Origin: Paralithodes platypus
Taxonomy: Eukaryota; Arthropoda; Malacostraca; Decapoda; Lithodidae
DNA: 64,000 nt
Reading direction: 5' to 3'
Assembly: GCA_032716605.1 (NCBI GenBank)
Contig: CM064572.1
Location: 35,911,760 to 35,975,759, forward strand
Part shown: in pieces, positions 1-9,841 of the stretch
Layout of the letters: every line of letters starts with the position of its first letter
How positions within the stretch are numbered: the first letter of the stretch is position 1
Translations under genes and position numbers: made by a program
Notes under the pieces: model-generated
Database searches by the model: none
Told to the model about the DNA's origin: nothing
The model's input: the letters and a program-made list of their open reading frames with translations, nothing else

Positions 1-57
1 TTCTATCTATGTAGAGCACATAGGGCGTCAATCAGGAGCAATTTTGTTTGAAGACTT

Positions 58-385
58 GAGTGAAAATGAGAAGGAATGCAAGAAAATCAACGCGAAATAG
101 CTTTGTTTTGACCATTTTATTACTTCCGAAGACTACATGAGAAGGCATACAAGAAATAGCGTTGTTTTGGCCATTTTATCACTTCCGAAGACTAAATTAA
201 CGTGAAATAACATTATTTTTGGGCCTTTTATCACTTCCATAGAATTTATGAGAAGGCATTCAAGAAAAATGACATGATGTACCGTTGTTTTGGCCATTTT
301 ATCGCTTCCAAAGACAATATGAGAAATAGTTCAAGAAAATTATAGTGACAATATTGTTTTGGCCATTTTATTACCTCCGAAGACA
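58..385. repeat. Degenerate tandem repeat, 60-75 bp unit
   Basis: About five diverged copies of a unit containing TTGTTTTGGCCATTTTAT followed by CACTTCCGAAGAC and a variant of ATGAGAAGGCATACAAG. Spacing varies because of small indels. No coding potential is visible. This is a local array with no second copy elsewhere in the window that I could see. Confidence 0.75.
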
Positions 386-467
386 TAATCTGAACTATAA
401 ATCATAATTTTATCTTTGCATATACAATAGTAAAAACTAATGGCCTCGCCTTCCCTTTATCACCCAG

Positions 468-680
468 TACAGTCGTGCTAATAAGTGATCTCGGCACCAT
501 GTATGTTTTGATCAATAAGTGGTATCAGCAATATCTAAACTTCATTTCTTCATATTGAGTGAAATATACAAACATGTTCCTACACTTACCCACCCTATTC
601 AACATCTGAGAGACATTAATACAGCACAGAGCGAGCCAAACGTAATGACAGGTGGGTCATGACTTATTAGCACGACCGTA
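468..680. mobile_element. MITE family 1, copy 1 (TA target site)
   Basis: A 209-bp non-coding element from 470 to 678, flanked by TA on both sides. Its ends are inverted copies of CAGTCGTGCTAATAAGT with one mismatch. A second copy lies at 45135-45355 with the same ends and similar interior. TA duplication and the CAGT-type end suggest mobilisation by a Tc1/mariner transposase, which is an inference because no transposase is in the window. Confidence 0.85.
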
Positions 681-779
681 CATACCGGTAGTTCCTGACT
701 CAGTGTTGCCTATTTAGCTATTGCCAAGTAGATCTAGAAGTATTTACTTTGACTTAGAGGCACATTTTTACGTCTAGGG

Positions 780-1075
780 ACATTAATTCTAGCGATATTT
801 TGCAGAGTTGAGCCAATTTAAAGCGATATTTTGGAGAATTGAGCCATTTTTAAGTGATAGTTTGGAGATTTGAGCCATGTTAAAGCGATATTTTGGAGAT
901 TTGAGCCATGTTAAAGCGATATTTTGGAGATTTGATAATTTTAGCCATTTTAAAGCGATATTTTGAGGATTTGAGCCATTATAAAGGGATATTTTGCAAT
1001 TTGAGCATTTAAATGCAATATTTTGGAGTTGAGCGATTTAAAAGCGATAATCTAAGGAGTATGACATTACTCTAG
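780..1075. repeat. 31-bp tandem repeat array
   Basis: Seven to nine units of a 31-bp sequence with core AAAGCGATATTTTGGAGATT and TGAGCCATGTT. The central units at about 840-935 are nearly identical and the outer ones are progressively diverged or truncated, as expected for unequal exchange. No open frame runs through it. Confidence 0.85.
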
Positions 1076-1335
1076 CGATTGTCGGCCTTTATTTACACTC
1101 AAGCGGACTTTATTTGGTAACCCTAGTCCCTGTATGCCTTTTTTTTTTATTAATTTCATAATATTCTTTGGCTCAATCTTCAATACTTTATTTCCAGATA
1201 GTGAATTTTATGTTTTTTTTTCTTGATATTGGGCGGTTTCTGATTTTGTTTTCTTTGTTTTGCAAGTTTTACATATTCATGGTAATTAATTATTTAAGCC
1301 GCAAAAATTGTGTGATTACGCCTGTGGGGTTTGCA

Positions 1336-1565
1336 AGCGCGCACGCACACACATACACGCACGCATGCACACGCATGTACGCACACGCGCGCGCACACAC
1401 ACGCACACAAGACATTTGTCAGTGTCTCCAGCACCTCCCCCCCCTCTCTCTCTTTCTCTGTCTTATGTATATCTATGTATTTATAAATATACTGTATTTC
1501 TATTTATCTATCACTACTTGTCTCGCTTCTTATCTGTCTATCTATCTATCTATCTCCCCCTCCCC

Positions 1566-1631
<66 letters not shown>
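1336..1631. repeat. CA/GC, TCTA and TC microsatellites
   Basis: An alternating CA/CG tract (about 1336-1412), short TCTA repeats (about 1535-1553) and a TC tract of about 60 bp (1568-1630). The open frames across it (1168-1671, 1308-1676) encode only Leu-Ser repeats and are artefacts of the repeat. Confidence 0.9.
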
Positions 1632-1635
<4 letters not shown>

Positions 1636-1735
1636 CTCATTTTCCCTTTCCCTCCCTACTGCTCAATTTGACTTGATATAAAAAACATGAGACGCAATGA
1701 TCCGACAAGCTCTAGCATGTCAAGGAGAGAGAGAT

Positions 1736-1885
1736 TTTTTTTTTTTTTTTTTTTCTTTTTTTTTTTTCTATATTCCAACTTACTTCCTCTCGGGCATAGG
1801 CTGAGAGCCTTAACATTCACCGCTTTACAATGAACAGTGAAGCCCGTGAGGTCTTGTTCCAGTCTAGGGAGTGAGACATGTGAAG
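1736..1885 (-). mobile_element. Poly(A)-tailed SINE-like retroposon, copy 1
   Basis: Read on the minus strand this has a body ending with GGCTCTCAGCCTATGCCCGA and then a long A tract (T tract at about 1736-1767 on the plus strand). The last ~100 bp match 3900-4036 in the opposite orientation. Sequence upstream of GTCTCACTCCCTAGACTGG differs between copies, as expected of 5'-truncated retroposons. It could be a SINE body or a LINE 3' UTR. No internal promoter is seen in the shared part. Confidence 0.65.
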
Positions 1886-2129
1886 CACGTAGGGTACAAC
1901 GAGCACCTGCCATCTTGCCTTCACATGAGGCACGGTGCTCACTCATGGCCCGAAACGACCCCATCTCTGAAGCCACCTCGTTCCTGTGCTTCACTGTCTC
2001 ACCTCCTACACTCGGACTCTCACACTTACACACACACAACGCCACCTGTTGAGCAGATAACTCACCAGGCATTGCACCACTGTAGCATATTTTGAATATG
2101 GGAATATTCATACAGTGCTATTTAATCAG

Positions 2130-2281
2130 GGAACAATGAGGGTATTTTATTGACGTTTCGGTGGGCTTGTGGTAATGCACTTCCATCCCAATAATATCTT
2201 CCCATTGATACATCGGGATTTGAACCCGGGACCTTTGGATTACCAGGCCAGTGGCAAGACCACTCCACCACACCTCCCAAA
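2130..2281 (-). mobile_element. tRNA-derived SINE
   Basis: On the minus strand the first ~70 bp (2279 down to about 2213) read like a tRNA. There is an A-box-like TGGTGGAGTGG near the start and a B box GGTTCAAATCC about 40 bp on. The body continues past a GAAACGTCAATAAAA motif. The head is tRNA-like, but arm pairing is poor and sequence continues beyond it, so a SINE fits better than a working tRNA gene. Confidence 0.7.
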
Positions 2282-2415
2282 TTTTACATAAATTTGCATA
2301 GATACACTGACCACACAGACCTTACGATCCCAGCGAGGTGGTCAGGACTTAATTCTAGTAGAGATAGCTAACCCGAGAATAAGGGACAGTGGAAGGAAAG
2401 GATAGCAAAGAAGAA

Positions 2416-2563
2416 GAAACAGAGAGAGAGAGAGAGAGATAGAGAGTGAGAGTGAGACAATCAGTAAGTGAAGACATAGTTACACTATACAATTCATTAA
2501 AATACATTCCAGTCTTTTCAGGGGTACCGCCGCCGTACCGGTACAGACAATATAGTACTGTGC

Positions 2564-2647
<84 letters not shown>

Positions 2648-2740
2648 CGGGGGGGATAGATAGACTGACAGATAAGAAGTGTGACAAGTATTGATAGATA
2701 AATAGGAATACAGTATAGTTATAAATACATAGACACACAT

Positions 2741-2808
<68 letters not shown>

Positions 2809-2910
2809 CATAGTTAAGCAATACATTTATCCACATTACATTCATGTCTTTTCAGGGATACAGAAAATATAGCACTGTGCAATGAGAGAGAGAGAGAGAG
2901 AGAGAGTTTG
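2416..2910. repeat. Four GA microsatellite tracts with a duplicated flank
   Basis: GA tracts at about 2418-2439, 2567-2633, 2744-2806 and 2883-2908. The sequence before the second and fourth tracts is a shared module (ACATTC..GTCTTTTCAGGG..ATAGYACTGTGCAATGAGAG), so a unit of flank plus microsatellite was duplicated. The minus-strand frames here encode only Ser-Leu runs. Confidence 0.85.
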
Positions 2911-3400
2911 ATTGAAGGGCATAAGAAAAGATAATAAAATATACACAAAAGACAGACAAACCCGATACAAAAAAATGGAAGTGAAAAATATAAACATTAA
3001 ATTGGAGACAAGACAGGAACGACACTGAATTGGCGTTTTTTATTGGGTGAAATTTTGGCATATTTGTTTTTGTACCGATAGCCTAGCCATATTGTTTGTT
3101 GTAGGTACCATTATGTCTTTGTATAGTGTGTCCTATTTTTTTTTTTAATCCGCGATATATTTTGTACTTTATACTGTCTTTGTTTTCATTCCTTCTTTCT
3201 TTTTTTATTTATTTATTTTGCTCTTTGTGTGTGTGTGTATGTATTTTTGTAATTTATTAATTTATGTATTTATTTTATATATTGAGCACGGATATTTTTT
3301 TCACTCCCGTCTAGTTGTGGTCATTAAAGGGGGTAGGGTATATTTTTTGGTCTATATAATTATTTATTCATTAGTTTCCTCGCTAGACCTCCATCAACCT
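2911..3400. other. AT-rich unassigned stretch
   Basis: T-rich, low-complexity sequence. From about 3318 it resembles the end of the foldback family seen at 7752-8348 (GGGTATATT and CTAGACCTCCAT motifs). No gene or RNA is recognised. Confidence 0.4.
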
Positions 3401-3883
3401 TTAACCCTTTACGGACGGGGACATTTGTAACTTTTACTACCTGGCAGGCGGGCAGAATTACCCTAAACGAGCATCATTCCATGCTCTTTGTCATGCATAA
3501 ACAAGAGCCAGAGCGTAATACAATTATGTATCCGTGAAAGGGCGATAATAGAGCTTTCCGATGACACCTGAATCATCCTTGTACGACAACGGGTTCGCTT
3601 GCAACGATCGTGCAACACGAGGGGAAAAACCCTAAAATACGGTAATTTCCCGAGATATTACCCTGTCTAGCGAGGAGAGGGATGTGTAGGTATGTGTTAT
3701 ACACGCCAGTAACCTCGCTTGGCTCGGGCCGAGCGGTCAGAGCTTACCTGCGGTCCTCCCACCGCGTGGACTCTCTCTCAGAGCCGATAATGTGCTCAAA
3801 ATCCCTTGCGAGTTAAGTCGGGACCTGCTAGTTAGGTTCTCTCACCCGACTTAAGTCGAGAGCCGCCGCGGCTTGAGTGTTAA
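3401..3883 (+). mobile_element. TTAA-bounded ~485-bp element, copy 1
   Basis: Begins TTAACCCTTTACGG and ends GTGTTAA. It shares its interior with copies at 50690-51177 (reverse) and 51611-52097, including AGAGCGTAATACAA, a GAAAGGGCG box and CAACGATCGTGCAACACGAG. No open frame. TTAA at both ends in all three copies is the signature of piggyBac-type insertion, so these are probably non-autonomous relatives; the transposase source is not in the window. Confidence 0.8.
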
Positions 3884-3899
3884 AAGACACCTATCAAAG

Positions 3900-4004
3900 T
3901 GCTGGACATGTCTCACTCCCTAGACTGGAACGAGACCTCATGGACTTTCCCGTTCAATGTACGGTTGAATGTACAGGCTCTCAGCCTATGCCCGAGAGAG
4001 AGTA

Positions 4005-4036
<32 letters not shown>
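3900..4036 (+). mobile_element. Poly(A)-tailed SINE-like retroposon, copy 2
   Basis: The body matches the reverse complement of 1770-1885 (GTCTCACTCCCTAGACTGGAAC and CTCTCAGCCTATGCCCGAGA) and ends in about 28 As at 4009-4036. It lies 17 bp after the TTAA-bounded element. Confidence 0.65.
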
Positions 4037-4038
<2 letters not shown>

Positions 4039-4039
4039 T

Positions 4040-4330
4040 AGAGAGATGTATACATTTTTCGGTAGAAAAATGTCCTGGCAATTCTGGCCAAAAGCCGGTT
4101 CCTCCTAAAATTACAAGCTCGCTATCGCTCGCCATGAAAAAATAGACATAAATGGCACGAAAGGTCCTAATATTGATCAAGAAATGGGATGAAAGCTCTT
4201 AAAATCGCCGAACTAATGGGGCGAAGGTCTTGAAATATAAAAACGAATGGGGCTAAACATGAGGGAGAAAGGGAGTCCAGAAAAATCAACTCCCTCCCCC
4301 TTATAAGCAGAGGTTCGTATAATATCAGCT
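4040..4330. mobile_element. Half of a foldback element
   Basis: Contains the arm of the foldback family: ATTTTTCGGTAGAAAAATGTC, CGCTATCGCTCGCC and then tandem ~32-bp subunits built around AATGGGGC-A-G and CTTAAAAT. Only one arm is present. The other arm may be represented by 3318-3400, separated by the TTAA element and the SINE-like copy. Confidence 0.65.
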
Positions 4331-5697
4331 ACTGTAAAGAAGGCACTTCGTAAAGGGGTTATCAGTTCACACTTGGGTATTTTTTCGTGGTTTCTGGTTC
4401 TTCGTTCATATTTTTTTTTCTATGTGAATGAGGGAGACAAAAGGCATAACTGCCTGCAGCGAGTGCCTCCCCCAGATTTCAAAGAGTGACAGGGCCGAAA
4501 TCAAGGGACGTTCGAGCTAAAATGCCTGGACACACGGAGTTTGAAGCAATTTAAGTCATAGGAAGAGGGAAAGACTGATTCTGGGAGAATGTTCCAGAGC
4601 TCAGCAGTTGAATAGAAGAAAGTCTGAGAATAGCGTTTCACTCTTGGGTTGGAGAGTTGCACAGAGTAGGGTGGGATTGTGTTGTAAGGCGGGTACTACG
4701 TACCCTACGTAGTGGAGGTGGTATACATTGGGAAAGCTCCGAGGAACACTGATTATTGTAGTAGCAATAGAATGGCGAGAGAGATGCAACATTGCGGCGA
4801 AGAGAGAGAGATTGCAGAGAATTGGTGAGTGGACGGGAGTTAATGATACGAAAGGCTTTCCTTTCTACTTTATCTAGGAGTGCGGTGTGAGAGACGACAT
4901 TACCGTGGTTTCCCTATCACACATGCACTTAGATAATCCACGAACATTTAATTATACGTACACTCTTTCGTTCTCACTTCGAAATTAATTGGTTTTATTT
5001 CGGCCGTTTTAGCTTCCCGTCATGCTATTAATACATCTCAATCCCAATGGTAATGCTGAGCATAGGCCTACAGTATATATAAACTATGGTATGTATGGCT
5101 ACATTGCTCGCTATTGCCTAATACAAGCGACATGAATCCACGTCTGTCGGTAAAAGTGCAAGTTAGTGGAAGCAGAAGCACGCTCGTGATTGGCTATTTT
5201 ATCAGTGCCCTGATAATTTATTTATTATCTGTATTTTTCCTTATTTATTCATTAAACTAGATATGTTTAAGCAATTTTAACGATTACTAATAAATTAAAG
5301 TGCTATCCGAATTTAAAGAACTATTACAAATTACAGGAAACACACTAATAACATATATATCATAAAGTAAACACAAGCGAGATAAAGAAATGATAAAAGC
5401 AGGAAGTAAGCAAGAGTGTAGACTGACTGACTCGGGCTCAAGCGGTTTAGCCAGTCACAGGCCGAGTTCACGCCAGAAAATGTCCGTGGATAGACGAAGA
5501 TCTCCCAACTTGCTTGGGTAGCGTGGATTGTCGGCAAGGCTACAGATAATAGACGAGAAACCACGGAAATCGTGGAGAACACGGAAATATTGGCCAGTGT
5601 GATAGCCCCTTTCTCTCCTAACAAACGAAACGACCCCCCCCCCCCCCCCCGGAAGAAAACGGGAGTAGAAGACAGAGATATAGCTTTGTGGATCTGT
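4331..5697. other. No recognisable gene
   Basis: Unique-looking intergenic sequence. Short frames (4601-4792 minus, 5331-5624 minus) have no motif I recognise. A C homopolymer lies at about 5634-5650. Confidence 0.5.
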
Positions 5698-5930
5698 TTC
5701 TCTATGTATCTATCTATCTGTCTGTCTTTCTGTCTATCTATATGTCTGTCTATCTATCTAATTGTCTTTCTATCTATCTATCTATCCCTATCCATCTATC
5801 TATCTATCTATCTATAACTCACTCACTCATTCTCTATTTGTTTTTCCTATGTGTATGTTATATATCTTCTATGTTATGTATCTTTTTCTCTCACGCTTTA
5901 TCTATCTATCTATCTATCACTCACTCACTC
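5698..5930. repeat. TCTA/TCTG tetranucleotide repeat
   Basis: Imperfect TCTA and TCTG repeats at 5704-5815 and 5899-5918. The overlapping frames encode only Tyr-Leu-Ser repeats and are not genes. Confidence 0.9.
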
Positions 5931-6002
5931 TTTTTACAGAAGAGTGACCATTACTTGCATTACTACATGTCCACAAACATTTCAGTAATGTAAGCAGGTT
6001 TC

Positions 6003-7334
6003 CTTTTTTTTTTTTTTTTTTTTTTTTTATTTAAATTAAGGTGACAGTTACAAAGTGGTGTACAATCTATCTTATTCTAGTTACATTGTAGTTTATCTTA
6101 TTGTACCAGTACCTCCCTACAATCAACCTAGTTGTTCCCCAATTCGTCCCTCCGCCACGACCATTTCAAAGTCCAAGTCTCTCACTCTTGTCCTCTGTAG
6201 CGGGGAGGACCTTGTACCCCTGAGACATAGGAGTGCAGACCTGAGAAGAGATAAAGAGAGCCGGCATCTCATCCAAGTTATGACTTGGCTTCTATGCTGG
6301 CGCTTTTTCTCCGATATTTGTTCAGCTAATCTGGCATAGAAGACACTTGCAGAAGGTCCCATACCTCCCGACGATGAGAAGACCAGAGGAGTAAAGCTTC
6401 CTTGATCCCTGTTCAAAATTCTTTCTTCATAAGCGCGTTTTTTCTCACTTTCGTTTCTCAAGTATGCCGCCTTGTGTCCTCGCTCACGATATGTTTGTTC
6501 TCTTGGGTTGAAGATTCTGATGTCGAAAAAAGCCCGTTGTCCCCTCGTCCAAAAACCTCGAGCACTTACGTCCACTCTTGCTTCATTTGAAGTATTTGCA
6601 GTATTGTGGGCCAAGCGCTGTCCGTCCATAGGCAGAAGTTCCGGTTCGATTCTGACATCATGGCACACCTCGTCCAGCATTTGTGCAGTGATGTCTCGTA
6701 CTTCATCATGCCGGATACAGATGAATCCTCCTTTCTTATAGGTCATACAGTGGTCTGGGTTGTTTATTTCACCGCATGCACATTTCAGCGGCAGGTTCGA
6801 AACTGGCCACCCATACCTCAAGGCTACGGCATCATTGAATTCTTGTTTATTTAAGCTGAAGCCTTTTTCCTTTATTGGTAATGATGTGAGCCAATTTGAA
6901 GCCCCCGTGTCTTGTGCCATCTCAACTCTCATTTTCAGTTCTTCCCTACATCTGGTCTTAATTTGTTCTAGGCTATGTTTCTGTCTCTCTTCTCTGCTCT
7001 TTGTAATTTCCTGTCTTGCATTTCGTTGTTCCTCTTCGTCTACCTCATAATTTTCATTTTGCTCCCGTATTTTTTCTGTCAGAGACGTAGTAAGTTTAAG
7101 TTTAAGGGAATTTTGGTACTCATGTGTTGCCGCCTCCACTGGGTTTATGATCCCCATACCTCCGAACCTTGGCGGAAGAGCCAATAAATCTCTTAGCTCT
7201 TGCGTGACGCCTTCCATCTCTGTTAAGGCTGGTATGAATGTTCCTCTGATTGCTTCTTCCAGCGGTTGGAGCATCTGTCTAATGCCAGGCACTGTTCTCA
7301 TAAGAAAGGTCCATCTGTGCTTAACACCATATGA
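6003..7334 (-). mobile_element. 3' end of a non-LTR retrotransposon with RLE-like domain
   Basis: On the minus strand this is the 3' part of a LINE. Coding sequence enters at about 7334 in the thumb of the reverse transcriptase (KHRWTFLMRTVPG), runs to a stop at 6123, and is followed by a ~95-bp 3' UTR and an A tract (T run at 6004-6028). The 5' side is cut by a CACT/CTCT microsatellite, so the polymerase itself is missing. A classic 5'-truncated insertion. Confidence 0.8.
6123..7301 (-). pseudogene. C-terminal part of LINE polyprotein (RT thumb, zinc motif, RLE-like endonuclease)
   Basis: A 392-residue frame in the minus direction; the first Met is internal, because recognisable protein continues about 10 codons upstream. 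Order: RT thumb (RTVPGIRQMLQPLEEAI, residues 2-18), a GGMGIINP segment typical of RLE-type LINEs (about 47-54), a charged coil (80-125), a CACG...H zinc-like motif (about 174-184), RHDEVRD (197-203) and an acidic RVD...FFDIRIFNP pair resembling the PD-(D/E)XK core of restriction-like endonucleases (about 240-270). In relatives I remember, the zinc motif ends H-x3/4-C. Here that place holds Tyr (HCMTYKKGG), so a ligand may be lost. Closest grouping is the R2/NeSL-like RLE LINEs, by inference. Confidence 0.7.
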
Positions 7335-7620
7335 TCACTCACACACTCACTCACTCACTCACTCCCTCACTCTCACACTACACTCTCTCTCTCTCTCTCT
7401 CTTTCAATTTGCACCTGTCCTCGGTCCTGTAGCTCACCGAAATTAGACTTGATTATTGAGCAGGTGTATTACTCTCTCTCTCCTTCCTTTCTATCCTTTC
7501 CTTCAACTTTCCTTTTCTATCGGGTATGCCATCTCTATTAGAATTAAGTCCTGACCACCTCGTTTGGATCGTAAGGTCTGTGTGGCCAGTGTATCTATGT
7601 AAATATCTCTCTCTCTCTCT
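7335..7620. repeat. CACT and CT microsatellites
   Basis: CACTCACT/CTCACT repeats at 7335-7380, CT tract at 7383-7403 and a second CT tract near 7604-7620. They form the 5' border of the truncated LINE. Confidence 0.85.
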
Positions 7621-7751
7621 CGTCTTGCCTCCCCCCACCCCCCTTGTATATCTCAAAGGGGGGGGGGGAGTCTTGGGGGTATTTTTGTAAAGCTTGATGG
7701 AGGTATAGGAAGGAAACAAAATACAATCTAGTACTAAATCAACATCTCTCT

Positions 7752-8348
7752 TTAAGGGGGAAGGGTATATTATTTAGTCAATACTGTTACCGGGTATATA
7801 TTATTATTATTATTTTTTAGTTACCTACCTAGACCTCCATGAAACTTAAAACAATCCATTAGATCCCCCTTCAAGATTAATTAGTAAAACAAAATATAGA
7901 AAAATTTCACGGCCGAAGGCCGGTTCCTCCACTATTACTGGGGCAAGCGTCGTAAAATCTCAAAACTAATGGGGCTAAGCATGAGGGAGAAGGGGGACCA
8001 GGAAAACGACCAAAAGGTAGAAACGGTCATTATTTGAAGAGGATCCTTTTTCTGGACCCCTTTCTCCCTTATGCTTAGTCCTATTAGTGTTAACATTTTA
8101 TGACATTCGCCCACAAAGTTTGATGATTTAAAGACCGTTCATGCCATTTAGGTGTCCATTTTTCATAGTGATCGATAGCGAGCCTGCAATTTAGGAGGAT
8201 TCGGCCTTCGTCCAAAACATTTTTCTCCCGAAAAATGCTCAAATTGATCTCGAAAGAGGGTTTTCAGTTTTTGTGTTTAAGCTTAGTGGAGGTATAGGGA
8301 GGAAACTAAAAAAAATAAGGTAATAAAGAAATAAAAATCTCCCCTTAA
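7752..8348. mobile_element. Foldback element with TTAA ends
   Basis: A ~597-bp imperfect palindrome. It starts TTAAGGGGGAAGGGTAT and ends CTCCCCTTAA. Both arms carry CTAGACCTCCAT / GTGGAGGTATAG, GCCGGTTCCTCC / GGAGGATTCGGC and GGGGACCAGGAAAACGA / CTGGACCCC. The inner arm contains tandem ~32-bp subunits (CCCATTAG..TTTTA.GAC.TT). No coding frame. Related copies lie at 4040-4330 and 45545-46686. Confidence 0.8.
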
Positions 8349-8410
8349 CCCTTTGAGGCAAGATGAAATCGTCTAATAGGAGCTAGATTGGTACCACTGC
8401 AAAGTAACTA

Positions 8411-8637
8411 AATTGACCCCTTGCGAGTTTCAGGCTATAAGGAAGTTTGGCCTGTAAATTGGATATTAAACCCAAATACAGTAATTATGTAGGTTTCTGA
8501 TTGATAAATAGTATTTTGAATTTGGTTTTGTGTATTTATAAAATGTACTACAGCCATATTATAGCTGTTTATTCTGCTAAATGTCGATGGCTACAGCTCC
8601 AACTTCCTAACAGAATGAAACTCGCAAGTAGTCAATT
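8411..8637. mobile_element. MITE family 2, copy 1
   Basis: A 227-bp non-coding element with ~45-bp imperfect inverted ends, beginning AATTGACCCCTTGCGAGTTT and ending AAACTCGCAAGTAGTCAATT. The copy at 47333-47559 has the same length. The 60 bp before it (8345-8410: CCTTAACCCTTTGAGG, then AAATCGTCTAA, then CCACTGCAAAG) match a shortened form of the TTAA element that also precedes the second copy. Confidence 0.85.
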
Positions 8638-8639
8638 GG

Positions 8640-8788
8640 CAATCCTGTGATTAGCCTACTTGCTTAGTCTGTGTGATCCCTTGGTGGCAAAGTGGCGGGA
8701 ACTAATTTGATTTTGGCGGGAAGCGAAATAGGCGGGAAAAATAGTCCCTTGTGTTTCTGTGTGTGTGTGTGTCCGATCATGTGTGTGT

Positions 8789-8822
<34 letters not shown>

Positions 8823-8898
8823 CCACCACTGGCAGCGAATCTCTAAAACCTGACTCTGATCTGTGAAATAGAATCAGCCGTTACCTATTGCATTTTTC

Positions 8899-8935
<37 letters not shown>

Positions 8936-9841
8936 GAGAGTGAGTGAGAAAGATAGAGCTAGAAAGATATACAGACAGACAGATAGATAGATAGACAGAG
9001 AGAGAGAAAAAGTGAGTGAGTATGAAGGGGGGGGGACAAAGTGAAGCCAATCAGGACGAAATGAAAGCAATCAGTGGCCGCTTAGCGTATTCCCTTTATA
9101 GCTGGCGATCAGAACCGCCCCCCCCCCCCCCCCCTGCCTGTCTCACTCTCCTAGAGTGCGTTCAAGAGCACTAATTCTAGCTCACGGTTGGCGCTACAGT
9201 ATTCTTGAAAGCTATTGTGCGCGCATACAGTCGCTCATTCAGCGCACAGCCTTTTGAGGAGTGACGCTGTGAGGCGCACAGACAATACATCTTTACAATT
9301 CGTCTTTAGCGCTAGCAGACGAATTACTCTCGACCATATGCACACAAAATAACTTAAAAACATTAACTATTCTTATTAGTATGTATTATTATTTACTTTA
9401 AAACATTTACATTAAGTTTTCGATCAAAATATTGATACAAATTGAAATGACGGAGCCAAAAGGACAACCACACAAGATAGCCACCGTAAGGGAATCCAGG
9501 GAGACAAGGAGAAAAGGGTTTAGAAATAGATTCATTTCTCATTCTCCAGAGAACGGGAAATCTGACCCCTATACCCATGCTCTAATTCCCCGTACAGGTG
9601 AGTTACCCCCTAAGGGCAGGTCAAGCCCCTCCAATCAGCACCTCACGCGGCCCCGCCAATCACAGGGCAGGACTCAAATATACAAGGCAGAACTTCTCCC
9701 AGACTCCCCGAATAACCCCCCTCCCCCCTCCCCGAGTACTATGATGAAAAAGTGTTTATGCAATCTCAACATAAAGAGCCCTGGGAATATTTAAATCGTT
9801 GGGCCCTCCATTCTCAAGAAGCTGCCAGACGAGAAGAAAAG
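8640..9841. other. Microsatellite-rich intergenic stretch
   Basis: GT (8757-8772), GA (8787-8821, 8901-8932) and GATA (about 8975-8995) tracts and a C homopolymer (9117-9134). Frames at 9393-9578 and 9432-9794 show no recognisable motif. No RNA gene seen. Confidence 0.6.

Noticed and set aside
1168..1676. Open frames of 122-167 codons
   Set aside because: They consist of Leu-Ser or His-Thr runs from microsatellites.
1656..2111. 151-codon minus-strand frame
   Set aside because: It includes a Lys run from the T tract and SINE-like sequence; no domain.
2355..2845. Minus-strand frames of 121-129 codons
   Set aside because: Ser-Leu runs across GA tracts.
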